DNA from: Devosia sp. SL43
GTDB taxonomy: Bacteria > Pseudomonadota > Alphaproteobacteria > Rhizobiales > Devosiaceae
Assembly (NCBI RefSeq): GCF_021729885.1
Contig: NZ_CP063401.1
Coordinates: 1-64,000 of the forward strand
Length of the DNA: 64,000 bases
Direction: 5' to 3'
Shown: one piece after another, positions 28,101 through 36,621 of the stretch
Layout of the letters: every line of letters starts with the position of its first letter
Position numbering within the stretch: the first letter of the stretch is position 1
Position numbers and translations under genes: made by a program
The notes under the pieces: model-generated
Seen by the model: only the letters and a program-made list of their open reading frames with translations
Database searches by the model: none
Told to the model about the DNA's origin: nothing

Positions 28101-29765
28101 ATGGCCAAGGTCAAGCATCTTCACGAAATCAAGGGTCGGTTCGCCGTGAGGGTAGGGGTGCCTGCCGGCCTGCGGGGAATCGTATTTGCTGGCGATCCCG
28201 GCTCAGAGCTTCGCGAATGGCTAGGCACCGATCGCAAAGCTGCCGAACGCGCCGCACCTGAAGTTGTAGCGAGATTTTACCGTCGCATAGATGAGGCCAA
28301 GGCACAGTTGGCTGCTGCAACCCCAACTCTAGGCAGCGCGGCCAAGCACCTTTACGCCGCCGAGCTTGCCGCCGACGACCGCGAACGTGGCAATGGCGGG
28401 GTGGCCACACTGCGCAAAATGACCGCGTCGCAACGTGCCATGCTGCTTCGGTTGCTAGTTGCAGGTGCCTTGCCTGATGATGAGGCAGAGGCTGTCATGG
28501 GCGACGCTGCCGATGCCGTCCTTGCCGTGGGCGCTGCCGACAAGAGCTTGCCGCGCGCTGATCTGCTAAAGGCCCTGGCGGAAGCCCAGCTTGAGGCCAT
28601 GGCGAGGCAGGAGGAGCGCGATAGTGGCAAGGTGGCCCTCACCCCGCCCACTAGCCCGCTATTGCAACCAGAGGCGCCCGCTGATTCCGCGCCGGCCAAG
28701 CCACGCGTCGCCCAACAGGAAGGCGAGACGGTAGCGGAGTTGCTGGCGCTGTTTCATCGTGAACGCAGTGTGGCCGGTAGCGGCCTGGCTGAACGCACGA
28801 TGGCCGAACACAAGGTCGCGGTTCGGATGCTGGAGGAATTTCTAGGGCAGGGGATCGTCGCCAGGTCAATCACAACTGGCGATATGCGCAACTACAAGAA
28901 TGCGTTGATGGATACGCCCGCCAACTACACCAAGCGGCTGCCCGGCATGATCCTTCCGAAGGCCATCGCGGCTAACAAGAAGCTGGCGAAGCCCTTTCCA
29001 ACGCTGAACGCCAGCACCATCAATGAGAAGTGGCTGTCGCACATCAGCACCATTCTGGGCTGGGCAACTAAGAACGGCTATCTGGAATACAACCCGGCGC
29101 GTGGCATCAAGGTCGATCTGGGCAAGGGTTACAAAGAGCCCAGCCGCGTGGGCTATAGCGCAGATGATCTCAAGCGCTTGTTCGGCAGCCCGCTCTTTGC
29201 TGATCCGGCGAAGTATGAGACTCGGCAATGGGCTTTACTTGTAGCGCTGTATACCGGCGCGCGGTCATCTAGCGAGGTTCGACGCATCAAGCTCGCCGAC
29301 AACTACCAAGAGCAGGGTGTGTGGGTGTTCGATCTGGTCGAGGCCACCAAGAACATCCATTCCAAGCGGCTGGTGCCACTCCATAACCGGCTGATCGAAC
29401 TGGGCCTTCTCGACTATGTGGACCGGCTCAAAAAGCGCGGGAAGGTCAATCTGTTCTGGGATTGGGAGCCCGAGGACAAAATCAACCGCTGGTTCCTGCG
29501 CACCTACAAGGCTGAGGTGGGCATTGTCGATAGCCGCAAAGTTTTCCATAGCTTCCGCAATACCCTCAAGACTGCGCTGGCCCGGCATGGCACCAACCGG
29601 GACATCTCAGACCTCATCACCGGTCATAAAGATCAGTCGGTAGGTGCCATCTACATCGGTGACGTGCATGTTACGATGATTGAGGCGATGAGCGACGCGC
29701 TGAATAGGGTGGAGCTCAATCTAGAATGCGGTGGTCAAAAGGCTGCCGCGCACGCTACGAGATGA
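28101..29765 (+). CDS. tyrosine site-specific integrase with DUF6538-like N-terminus
   Basis: 554-residue phage integrase. The N-terminus (MAKVKHLHEIKGRFAVRVGVP) is the DUF6538-like arm-binding domain common in alphaproteobacterial integrases, a SAM-like core-binding domain spans about 215-330, and the catalytic domain follows. Catalytic residues visible: R388 (GARSSSE), H483 and R486 (HSFRN), H509 (GH), Y518 (AIYIGD). It should recombine the tRNA-Ser 3' end with the element's attP. ATG at 28101 overlaps the GGTGACAAAA repeats in its leader. Confidence 0.95.
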   Translation: MAKVKHLHEIKGRFAVRVGVPAGLRGIVFAGDPGSELREWLGTDRKAAERAAPEVVARFYRRIDEAKAQLAAATPTLGSAAKHLYAAELAADDRERGNGGVATLRKMTASQRAMLLRLLVAGALPDDEAEAVMGDAADAVLAVGAADKSLPRADLLKALAEAQLEAMARQEERDSGKVALTPPTSPLLQPEAPADSAPAKPRVAQQEGETVAELLALFHRERSVAGSGLAERTMAEHKVAVRMLEEFLGQGIVARSITTGDMRNYKNALMDTPANYTKRLPGMILPKAIAANKKLAKPFPTLNASTINEKWLSHISTILGWATKNGYLEYNPARGIKVDLGKGYKEPSRVGYSADDLKRLFGSPLFADPAKYETRQWALLVALYTGARSSSEVRRIKLADNYQEQGVWVFDLVEATKNIHSKRLVPLHNRLIELGLLDYVDRLKKRGKVNLFWDWEPEDKINRWFLRTYKAEVGIVDSRKVFHSFRNTLKTALARHGTNRDISDLITGHKDQSVGAIYIGDVHVTMIEAMSDALNRVELNLECGGQKAAAHATR

Positions 29766-29843
29766 TCCAGACGTGGAAGTTTCCGTGCTTGGTGCTTGAC
29801 GTGGTTTAACTCCCAGCCCCAACTGTCGCAGGGGAGGCATAGA

Positions 29844-30728
29844 ATGGGCGCACTGGCTTGGCTGGGTAAGAACTGGATCGTTTTGTTAGCCGCCGGCCTG
29901 ACCGTTGCATGGGCATTCATCGCCTCCGCAATGCTCCAAGCGTCTATGCCCTGTCCCTTAATTGACGGCAGGTCAGTTTCTGCCCTCTCTTGTCGAAGCT
30001 CAAATGAGATCGGCGACCTATTAGCCGGGCTGTTCTCGCCGGTTGCATTCGTTTGGCTTGTGGCGGCGGTGATCATGCAGAGTAGTGAGCTGCGGGCCCA
30101 GAGGCAGGAGCTTGAGCTCACCCGTAAAGAATACGAATTGACCCGTGCTGAAGTGGAGGCTCAAAGACTTGCTATGCAGGAGCAAGTAATTGAGACCCGC
30201 AAAAACGTAAAATTCGTTGAAGAACAAACCTCGATACTTCGGGTAAGCCGAATAAGAGACGAACAAGCGTCGATAGACGCGCGGATTGCGGGGCTATTTA
30301 CCATCGCATTGGAGCAATCCGAGGCGGCGCTGTCTACTGTAATTGCAAGGCCGACCATTCAAATTCAGGATAACAATTCAAGAGGCATGCTACCATTGGT
30401 AGTCACGGCAGGTAGCACGTCGAATGAACTAGCGGCCTTGGTCAATTACGGCAAAAAGCTGAGCAGTCGGCTGCGCTGGTTTATAGGCGCGACAGCAAAT
30501 ACTAGGGTTGAAATCGCACTTAACCCGGAAGTTTTCGGTGGGCTGTTGCGCACGGTAACTGAGATCGACGGCTTGCTAGAGGGGGCTTCCGATAAGCTCA
30601 AGGATCGAATGAACTACTCGGAGTGGTGGAAGCTCACTCAGGGGTTAGAGGAGCTGTCAGCCTTCCTTTCTACAGAGGATCAGTCCTGGCGCGACGGGCT
30701 TGCACAATGGTCAGCTGAAAACCCTTGA
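29844..30728 (+). CDS. membrane-anchored coiled-coil protein of unknown function
   Basis: 294 residues from ATG 29844 (AGGGGAGG upstream). Two transmembrane helices (about 9-33 and 63-82) flank a short periplasmic loop with two cysteines, then a coiled coil (about 83-140, rich in Glu/Arg/Gln: ELRAQRQELELTRKEYELTRA) and a helical cytoplasmic domain. Base composition is visibly lower in GC than the head genes. Such single genes between integrase and head block are often accessory cargo, e.g. superinfection exclusion or defence, but I do not recognise the family. Confidence 0.75.
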   Translation: MGALAWLGKNWIVLLAAGLTVAWAFIASAMLQASMPCPLIDGRSVSALSCRSSNEIGDLLAGLFSPVAFVWLVAAVIMQSSELRAQRQELELTRKEYELTRAEVEAQRLAMQEQVIETRKNVKFVEEQTSILRVSRIRDEQASIDARIAGLFTIALEQSEAALSTVIARPTIQIQDNNSRGMLPLVVTAGSTSNELAALVNYGKKLSSRLRWFIGATANTRVEIALNPEVFGGLLRTVTEIDGLLEGASDKLKDRMNYSEWWKLTQGLEELSAFLSTEDQSWRDGLAQWSAENP

Positions 30729-30756
30729 ATATTTTCCTATTTAGGACTATTGTCCT

Positions 30757-30774
30757 CTCACGATTTACCGTGAG
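30757..30774 (+). promoter_or_regulatory. hairpin covering the portal ribosome-binding region
   Basis: CTCACG-ATTTAC-CGTGAG lies 9 bases before the TTG start of the portal gene. The only Shine-Dalgarno-like bases (GTGAG) are in its 3' arm, so folding could limit translation of the first structural gene. Confidence 0.4.
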
Positions 30775-30783
30775 CTACAGCGC

Positions 30784-32001
30784 TTGTCTATCCTTTCTAA
30801 CTTTTTCCGTAAGGCCGACCCTACCCCTCAGCCGGTAGTGCTCACCGACCCGCTGGCATCGTGGCACTTTGGCGGGCAGCCGACCTATTCGAACATTTCA
30901 GTAAATCCGAAGTCGGCAATGCAGGTGCCGGCTGTCGCGCTGGCTGTCCGGCTCGTTTCGAATGCCGTGGGCTCGCTCCCGGCGAAGCTCTACGTGCGCA
31001 ACGGCAAGGGCAAGGAAGCCGATCCGGCCCACCCTGCCTTTACCCTTGCGCACGACGAAGCCACTCCTTGGACCAGCGCCGCCCAGCTTAGGACCCAACT
31101 CACCCGCGATGCGCTGTTGCACGACAACGGTGGTTTCGCCCTGGCTGTGCGTGGCGGCTCTGGCAATGTTGCCGAGTTCCACCGCTTGGACCCACTAACG
31201 GTCGAGCTGAAGCTCGATGAGACTGAGCCCTACTACCTTGTTGGTAAGGGCCAGAACCGGAAGCGCCATGCTTTCTGGGACATCCTACACATCAGGCACG
31301 ATGACGGCGCCCCGATCAACCAAGCTCGCAACGCCATCGCTCTGGCGATCGACATGGAGCGCAAGGCCGCAGCGATCTTCAAAAACACGTCGCGCCCTTC
31401 CGGCATCCTGAAGCATCCCGGCAAGCTGCTTGATGAAGCCGCTACCCGTCTGAAGGCCAGTTGGCAGGCCAGCCAATCCGGTGACGCCAGCGGTGGCACG
31501 GCATTGCTCGAAGATGGGATGGAATTTCAGCCGCTCACGTTCAGCAGCGTGGATAGCGAGTTTCTTGCCCAGCGCCGAAACCAAGTTGAAGAGATCGCCC
31601 GCGCGTTCAACGTGCCGCCGACCATGCTCTATGACCTCACGCGAGGCACCTGGTCCAATACGGCCCAGATGGACCAGCACTTCCTCAACTACAGCCTTAA
31701 GCCATGGCTCGACCAGTGGCGCTGGGCCTATGCCCGCGTGTTGCTGACGCCAGAGGAACGCCGTGAGCGCTTCTTCGAATTCATCACCGCCGACCTTATG
31801 TCGGTGAACCCCACTGAGCGCACGGATATCTACGGCAAGATGGTCAGCATGCGCGCCATGACGCCAAACGAAGTTCGCGCTGGCCTCAACATGCCGGCGC
31901 TGCCAGGCGGCGATGAGTTGAGCAATCCCCACATCACACCCGGCACACCGACGCCGGCCGCAAACGACAATCCACCCGACATCGAGAAAGACGCCGCCTG
32001 A
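30784..32001 (+). CDS. phage portal protein, HK97 family
   Basis: Dodecameric portal at the capsid vertex through which DNA is packaged. 405 residues, normal for the family; VPAVALAVRLVSNAVGSLPAKLY at about 46-70 and the clip/stem region with FLAQRRNQVEEIARAFNVPPTML and GTWSNTAQMDQHFLNYSLKPW are diagnostic. A TTG start is used because no ATG precedes residue 46. The C-terminus reads AANDN (392-396), seven residues, then AA, resembling an alphaproteobacterial tmRNA tag. Stop overlaps the next start. Confidence 0.93.
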   Translation: MSILSNFFRKADPTPQPVVLTDPLASWHFGGQPTYSNISVNPKSAMQVPAVALAVRLVSNAVGSLPAKLYVRNGKGKEADPAHPAFTLAHDEATPWTSAAQLRTQLTRDALLHDNGGFALAVRGGSGNVAEFHRLDPLTVELKLDETEPYYLVGKGQNRKRHAFWDILHIRHDDGAPINQARNAIALAIDMERKAAAIFKNTSRPSGILKHPGKLLDEAATRLKASWQASQSGDASGGTALLEDGMEFQPLTFSSVDSEFLAQRRNQVEEIARAFNVPPTMLYDLTRGTWSNTAQMDQHFLNYSLKPWLDQWRWAYARVLLTPEERRERFFEFITADLMSVNPTERTDIYGKMVSMRAMTPNEVRAGLNMPALPGGDELSNPHITPGTPTPAANDNPPDIEKDAA

Positions 32002-32432
32002 TGCACAAAGCATTCTTCGGTGACAGCCAGCGAGAATTCTCGCTGGCGTCAGAGCCGATTCTTAATGAGCTTGAACGTGTTACCGGCAAGGCCATTGGTG
32101 CCATGATCGATGACATTCGCCGCCTCTCGTTTGCCGAGATGACCAACACTGTCCGGCTTGGTCTGGTCGGCGGAGGCACGCATCCACAAGAGGCTCTTGC
32201 GCTCGTTAGGGGATATGTCGCCGCCTATCCCTTGGGTGAGCTGCATTTGCTGGCGCTCGACATTCTCACCGATCTTTGGTCTGGCCCGGAGCCGGTTTTC
32301 CGCGAAGCGACCGATGCTGAAAAAGCGGAAGTTGAGCGCCGCACGGCGCGCGCCGCTCGCAATGCAGTTCGGGAAGCCGCTGCAACCGGCGATCTGTCGG
32401 CAGCCATCAACGGTGGTGCCGTTCATGAATGA
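32001..32432 (+). CDS. GTA-gp10-like tail assembly chaperone (Phage_TAC_11 type)
   Basis: 143 residues. FGDSQREFSLASEPILNELERVTG followed by the helix FAEMTNTVRLGLVGGGTHPQEALALVRGYV matches the gene-transfer-agent family chaperone that binds the tape measure during tail assembly. In GTAs and siphophages this gene precedes the tape measure; here it lies between portal and capsid genes, far from the tape measure at 38941. Starts 1 base inside the portal stop codon. Confidence 0.8.
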   Translation: MHKAFFGDSQREFSLASEPILNELERVTGKAIGAMIDDIRRLSFAEMTNTVRLGLVGGGTHPQEALALVRGYVAAYPLGELHLLALDILTDLWSGPEPVFREATDAEKAEVERRTARAARNAVREAAATGDLSAAINGGAVHE

Positions 32433-32589
32433 TCGCCAGATCAGGAATGCAATCGAAACGCTCAACGTGCCCACGCGGGTGGTGAGCAATTTGGCACGGC
32501 TAGTGAAGGCTGGCGTGATCGATGAATTCGAAGCGCGCCAGATCATGCGTCTCGAAAAGCACGACGACTATCAGGAGCCGAAAGCCTGA
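32425..32589 (+). CDS. 54-residue protein of unknown function
   Basis: Starts MNDRQIRNAIETLNVP at ATG 32425, overlapping the chaperone gene by 8 bases, and its stop overlaps the start of the protease-capsid gene (TGATG). The tight packing on both sides supports it as real. The middle part (VSNLARLVKAGVIDEFEARQIMRLE) is helical. It could extend the chaperone product by frameshifting, as G/GT chaperones do, but no slippery sequence is evident. Confidence 0.65.
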   Translation: MNDRQIRNAIETLNVPTRVVSNLARLVKAGVIDEFEARQIMRLEKHDDYQEPKA

Positions 32590-34115
32590 TGGAAAAGCTC
32601 GAAATCAAAGCCGAAGTCAGCATCGATGATGCTGGCACCATCACCGGGCTGGCATGGCCTTTTGGTTCTGCCGACAGCGTTGGTGACATCATCGAAAAGG
32701 GGGCGTTCTCGCTCCCGCCCGCACTGCCGATCGTCATGGAGCATGACCAGAAACAGGTAGTTGGCATCTGGGAAAGTGCTTCTGAGACCGACGCCGGCCT
32801 TGAGGTAAAGGGCCGCTTGTTTGTTGAAGGCATTGCCCCGGCACGCGCTGCCCGCGACCTCATGCGTAACGGTCGAGTTACCGGCCTATCGATCGGCTTC
32901 AAGTCCGATGGCTTCGACAAGCTGCCCACGGGCGGGCGCAAGTTCAACTCCCTCACCGTCACCGAAATCTCTCTTTGTCGCCGCCCGGTTCATCCCGGCG
33001 CGCGGATCACCTCTGTCAAATCCATCAATCAGGAAACCCGTATGGACCCCGAGACTATCGACGAAACTGCGCAGCTTGAGCTGAAGGCAGCAAACGACAA
33101 TATCGCCAAGCTGACCGCCCGCCTGGACAAGGTTGAGGCCAAGGCCAACCGCCCCGTCGCTGCCAATGACAATGGCGACGGCCCGGCTGAAACTACCATC
33201 GCGTTCGGCAACTACCTGCGCACCGGTAGCAAGGATGCCGGCAGTCTTGAACGCAAGGCGCTCACCGTTGCCAACGACGCGCCGAACTACGTGCTGGCCC
33301 CCAAGGAAGTCTCGGACGAGTTCATCCGCAATCTTGTGGAGTGGTCGCCGGTTCGCGCCATCGCAGACGTTCGGACGATCAATTCGCACACGATCGTGCT
33401 GCCCAAGCGCACGGGTATCACCAACGCAAAATGGACCGGCGAAGCGGTCACTACGGAAGCTTCTCAGCCTGCTTTCGACCAGATGGAAATCCCGGTCAAA
33501 GAGCTGACCACTTTCGTGGACCTTTCCAATTGGATGGTGGAAGACTCTGCCGAAGTCGCAGAGCGTGAAGTCCGCCTTGCATTGGCCGAGGACTTTGCAA
33601 AGAAGGAAGGGACCGCTTTCGTAAACGGCACTGCCGCAGCTGAAGTTAAAGGCTTCATGGCTGATGTTGGCATTGCCGCTCACGTGAACGGTCATGCTAC
33701 CGTCCTGTCTGCCGACGCACTTATCAAGATGCTCTACAGCCTGCCCGGCGCGTTCCGTAATCGCGGGACGTGGGCAATGAATGGCACCACCCTCGCCACC
33801 CTGCGCACCCTGAAAGACGGACAGGGCAACTACCTCTGGCAGCCGTCCTATCAGGCGGGCCAGCCGGAAAGCATCCTTGGCCGTCCGGTGATCGAGATGC
33901 TCGATATGCCTGACGTTGCTGCCAACGCCTTCCCGATTGCCTATGGCGACTTCAAAGCCGGCTATCGCATCTATGACCGGGTGGACCTCGCTATTCTGTC
34001 CAACCCCTTCATTCTCGCCACCGAAGGCCAGACCCGTTTCCATGCCCGTCGCCGCGTTGGTGCTGGTGTTGTTCGGCCCGACGCCTTCCGCAAGCTGAAG
34101 ATGGCAACCAGCTAA
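32589..34115 (+). CDS. fused prohead protease and HK97-type major capsid protein
   Basis: 508 residues. Residues 1-145 are an HK97-type prohead protease with catalytic His52 (IVMEHDQ) and Ser101 (GLSIGF). A coiled-coil linker with two AANDN copies (167-171, 191-195) acts as the delta/scaffold region. Residues of about 215-505 are the HK97-fold capsid protein (FIRNLVEWSPVRAIADVRTI ... YLWQPSYQAGQPESILGRPV ... RFHARRRVGAGVVRPDAF). ATG at 33042, preceded by AGGAAA, could start a separate 357-residue capsid product. One gene thus supplies protease, scaffold and shell. Confidence 0.92.
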   Translation: MEKLEIKAEVSIDDAGTITGLAWPFGSADSVGDIIEKGAFSLPPALPIVMEHDQKQVVGIWESASETDAGLEVKGRLFVEGIAPARAARDLMRNGRVTGLSIGFKSDGFDKLPTGGRKFNSLTVTEISLCRRPVHPGARITSVKSINQETRMDPETIDETAQLELKAANDNIAKLTARLDKVEAKANRPVAANDNGDGPAETTIAFGNYLRTGSKDAGSLERKALTVANDAPNYVLAPKEVSDEFIRNLVEWSPVRAIADVRTINSHTIVLPKRTGITNAKWTGEAVTTEASQPAFDQMEIPVKELTTFVDLSNWMVEDSAEVAEREVRLALAEDFAKKEGTAFVNGTAAAEVKGFMADVGIAAHVNGHATVLSADALIKMLYSLPGAFRNRGTWAMNGTTLATLRTLKDGQGNYLWQPSYQAGQPESILGRPVIEMLDMPDVAANAFPIAYGDFKAGYRIYDRVDLAILSNPFILATEGQTRFHARRRVGAGVVRPDAFRKLKMATS

Positions 34116-34118
34116 ATC

Positions 34119-34721
34119 ATGAAGCTTGGCGCGGACGGCATCTTTGTCGAGCTGGCAGGCGAGGCTTTCGAGCTTCGCCCGTCTCTCCGCGCCAGCATGC
34201 GCCTTGTTCGGCGGCACGGGCTCACCAGCCTGCTTGCTGCCGTGCAGGGCTTCAGCATCACCATCATCCTGGATGTGCTCAAGGAAGCCGCAATCAAGCC
34301 CAGCCTGTTGCTGGCAGAGATCGCAGCGCTTGGCCTTGGCACTGTCCGCAATCGGCTCACCGGGCCGCTGGCAGAATTCGTCCTGGCTGTTGCGGGTATC
34401 GACCCCGACGACGCCACGCCGTCTGAGCCAGCACCGGGTAAGCCCGTCGACCCTGAGCGGGCCTTTGCCCAGCTCTTCGGCATCGCGACGGGCGCGTTGG
34501 GCTGGACACCGGAAGCAGCATGGAACGCGACACCCGCCGAGATTATCGCCGCATACAACGGGCAGACCGCTCACCTCATCAGGACTGGCGTGCTGGTCGA
34601 ACAGAAACCCGACCAGAGCGCCGACCACTACACTCCGGAACGGCTTCAGCAGATCGAAGAGCTAGGGCACGACCCAGCATTCGACCGCAATGGGCTGGCT
34701 ACACTTAAGGGCAAGCTCTAG
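34119..34721 (+). CDS. second tail assembly chaperone, TAC_11-like and TAC_6-like parts fused
   Basis: 200 residues. The first half (VELAGEAFELRPSLRASMRLVRRHG ... LLLAEIAALGLGTV) resembles GTA-gp10 chaperones. The second half (PERAFAQLFGIATGALGWTPEAAWNATPAEIIAAY) matches the short chaperone that in GTAs is encoded by the following gene (Phage_TAC_6 / rcc01693 type). The fusion would always give the long form that is normally a separate product. Starts 3 bases after the capsid stop. Confidence 0.75.
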   Translation: MKLGADGIFVELAGEAFELRPSLRASMRLVRRHGLTSLLAAVQGFSITIILDVLKEAAIKPSLLLAEIAALGLGTVRNRLTGPLAEFVLAVAGIDPDDATPSEPAPGKPVDPERAFAQLFGIATGALGWTPEAAWNATPAEIIAAYNGQTAHLIRTGVLVEQKPDQSADHYTPERLQQIEELGHDPAFDRNGLATLKGKL

Positions 34722-34723
34722 CC

Positions 34724-35080
34724 ATGCCCTTTGCACCACCCCGCCTATGCAGTTGCGGCAAGATCGTCCCCTCTGGTGAGCGCTGTGCTTGCCAGGTCAC
34801 CAGCGACCGCGCCCGGAAGGCCCGCCATGATCGTCGGCGCCCATCGTCGCGGGATCGTGGCTACAACCATGAGTGGCGCAAGGCCCGCGCTGCCTACCTG
34901 CTTGCCCATCCCCATTGCAACCATCCCGGTTGCAATGCGCACGCCACCCACGTTGACCACATCATCCCGCACAAGGGTGATGATCGGCTCTTCTGGGACC
35001 GGTCCAACTGGCAACCCCTCTGTGCTAACCATCACAACAGCACCAAGCAGCGCGAAGAGCGCAGGCCGGTGCAACCATGA
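34724..35080 (+). CDS. phage HNH endonuclease
   Basis: 118 residues. A zinc knuckle at the start (CSCGKIVPSGERCAC), YNHEWRKARAAYL, then the HNH motif HATHVDHIIPHKGDD ... NWQPLCANHHNSTK with paired cysteines. Small HNH proteins of this type sit beside terminase genes in many siphophages and aid DNA packaging cleavage. Here terminase lies 1.9 kb downstream. Stop overlaps the next gene (ATGA). Confidence 0.9.
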   Translation: MPFAPPRLCSCGKIVPSGERCACQVTSDRARKARHDRRRPSSRDRGYNHEWRKARAAYLLAHPHCNHPGCNAHATHVDHIIPHKGDDRLFWDRSNWQPLCANHHNSTKQREERRPVQP

Positions 35081-35505
35081 CGCCAGAGGAAGCCCGCGAG
35101 ATCGACCGGCTTGAGTTCGAGGCCGACTGCCGTGCTGCCCGCCAGCGCGCCTATGCGCTTGTAGCCCAACGGCAGGTTGGCCGGCCTAAGCCAGTCATCG
35201 TCGAACCACCAGTCGATGATGATGACCGCATCGTCATTCGTAGGAGCAGCGCCAAGCTTTACTCAATGGATGGCAAGAGCTTGCCGCTGCTTGAGTGGGC
35301 AGTGATGTGCGGCTGCACAGAAACGGCCCTGCGATACCGCATGAAGCACGGCATGTCCTTCGAACAGGCAGTGACGACCCCGCGCCTCAAGTCCGGCGTT
35401 CGCTGGGATCAGCAACCGGGGGTGGGTCTGAACTTATCCCCCTCTCAGGGGACCGGCGGGCGGTCCACGACGCAAGCCACAACCGAAATAGAGTTTTCAC
35501 AGTGA
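35077..35505 (+). CDS. protein of unknown function with helix-turn-helix-like segment
   Basis: 142 residues; N-terminal acidic helix (MTPEEAREIDRLEFEADC), a stretch of acidic residues, and LLEWAVMCGCTETALRYRMKHGMSFEQAV, which looks like a small helix-turn-helix as in phage-encoded DNA-binding homing-type proteins (NUMOD-like). The tail is low-complexity. ATGA overlap upstream and GTGA overlap downstream place it in the structural operon. May cooperate with the HNH protein. Confidence 0.6.
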   Translation: MTPEEAREIDRLEFEADCRAARQRAYALVAQRQVGRPKPVIVEPPVDDDDRIVIRRSSAKLYSMDGKSLPLLEWAVMCGCTETALRYRMKHGMSFEQAVTTPRLKSGVRWDQQPGVGLNLSPSQGTGGRSTTQATTEIEFSQ

Positions 35506-35795
35506 CCGCACTTCTCGACCTCAAAGCCCAGCTCAACATCATCGATACCAATGAAGCCGACGACGATCTACTCACCGGCATGGTTGGGGACGCCCTAGAC
35601 CACACTGGCCGTGCGATCGGCGCAGAGGCCCAGCTTTCCTATGATGAGCTGCCCGGTGGACTTCGCCGTGCCGTGCTTATGCTTGCCGCCCATTTCTACG
35701 AGAACCGCGAAGCCGTTCTTGTCGGGATCAACGCCAGTGAGCTGCCTCTGGGCTTCTGGGACTTGATTTCACCCCACCGGAAGTGGGTGTTTTGA
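35502..35795 (+). CDS. head-tail connector protein, gp6-like
   Basis: 97 residues from GTG 35502, which overlaps the previous stop as GTGA. LLDLKAQLNIIDTNEADDDLLTGMVGDALDHTGRAIG, then LRRAVLMLAAHFYENREAVLVG, is the usual pattern of HK97 gp6-like connectors (ring below the portal). Its position before the gp10-like gene agrees. Confidence 0.88.
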   Translation: MTALLDLKAQLNIIDTNEADDDLLTGMVGDALDHTGRAIGAEAQLSYDELPGGLRRAVLMLAAHFYENREAVLVGINASELPLGFWDLISPHRKWVF

Positions 35796-36220
35796 TGGGC
35801 TATTCTCCCCAAATTCAACGCCTTATGGCGCGCCTTGAAGGCATTCCGCTCGCCATCCGTGAGGAAATTCAGCCCGCCGTCATCAAGTCCGCCGAGGAAA
35901 TCGCGGCGCTGCAACGCCAGTTGGCGGAGTCATCGCGCGATACCGGCGACCTAATCGACAGCATTGAAGTGACGATGCCGGGCGGCACGACGCCGGCTTA
36001 CAGCCAGCCGGGCGGCTCGACCACGGCCCATGAGCTTGAGGCCATCGTGACGGTCGGCAACCACGCCGTCCGGTATCCGCACCTTGTCGAATACGGCACT
36101 GCCGACGCGCCGGCCCAGCCATTCTTCTGGCCACCCGTTCGCGTGCTGCGCACCCGCATCAATAACCGCCTGAACCGCGCTGCCCGCAGGGCGGTGCGAA
36201 ACTATCGGAGTAAGCTATGA
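35795..36220 (+). CDS. HK97 gp10-like tail-completion/connector protein
   Basis: 141 residues. Helical N-terminus with IQPAVIKSAEEIAALQRQLA, then a strand-rich part with GGSTTAHELEAIVTVGNHAVRYPHLVEYGTADAPAQPFFWPPVR, the HK97-gp10 family core (EYGT...PQPF). Acts at the head-tail joint. Start at ATG 35795 (TGATG with the preceding stop); an upstream in-frame TTG/GTG is less likely. Confidence 0.88.
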   Translation: MGYSPQIQRLMARLEGIPLAIREEIQPAVIKSAEEIAALQRQLAESSRDTGDLIDSIEVTMPGGTTPAYSQPGGSTTAHELEAIVTVGNHAVRYPHLVEYGTADAPAQPFFWPPVRVLRTRINNRLNRAARRAVRNYRSKL

Positions 36221-36621
36221 CCGAACCCAGCCTAGCTTTGCAGACGGCCATCCGTGGCCGGCTCATCGCCTCGCCGCATGTAATGGAGCTGGTGGAGCCA
36301 CCAAACATCCGCGACGGCGACACCCGGCCCGGCGCCTTCCCAAGTGTCATCTTGGGAGATGCGCAGGTCGAGGTAGCCGGTCATTACGGGTCTTACCGTA
36401 ACTCGACCGTCTATCTGGACCTGCACATTTGGGGCGAAACCCTAGAGGCCGCAAAGATTGTTGGCGGTGCCATAAGCAAGGCGCTCTTTGAGGCTTTGGC
36501 GGTGCCAGGCTTCGACCTTACCAATGGCCTTCGCACCGATCGCAGCATCTACATGACGGACCCATCCGGTAGTGGGCACGGTGTCGTTAGCCTTCGCGCG
36601 CTGATGGGCGGTTTCGTATGA
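36217..36621 (+). CDS. DUF3168 tail-terminator-like protein
   Basis: 134 residues. Contains LQTAIRGRLIASPHVMELV, FPSVILGDAQVEVAGHYGS and VYLDLHIWGETLEAAKIVGGAISKAL, the DUF3168 pattern, a family at the tail-terminator/head-tail position. ATGA overlaps at both ends. Confidence 0.88.
   Translation: MTEPSLALQTAIRGRLIASPHVMELVEPPNIRDGDTRPGAFPSVILGDAQVEVAGHYGSYRNSTVYLDLHIWGETLEAAKIVGGAISKALFEALAVPGFDLTNGLRTDRSIYMTDPSGSGHGVVSLRALMGGFV

Noticed and set aside
32886..34628. Long minus-strand ORF opposite the capsid gene
   Set aside because: The plus strand encodes protease, capsid and chaperone with recognisable motifs; the minus frame has none.
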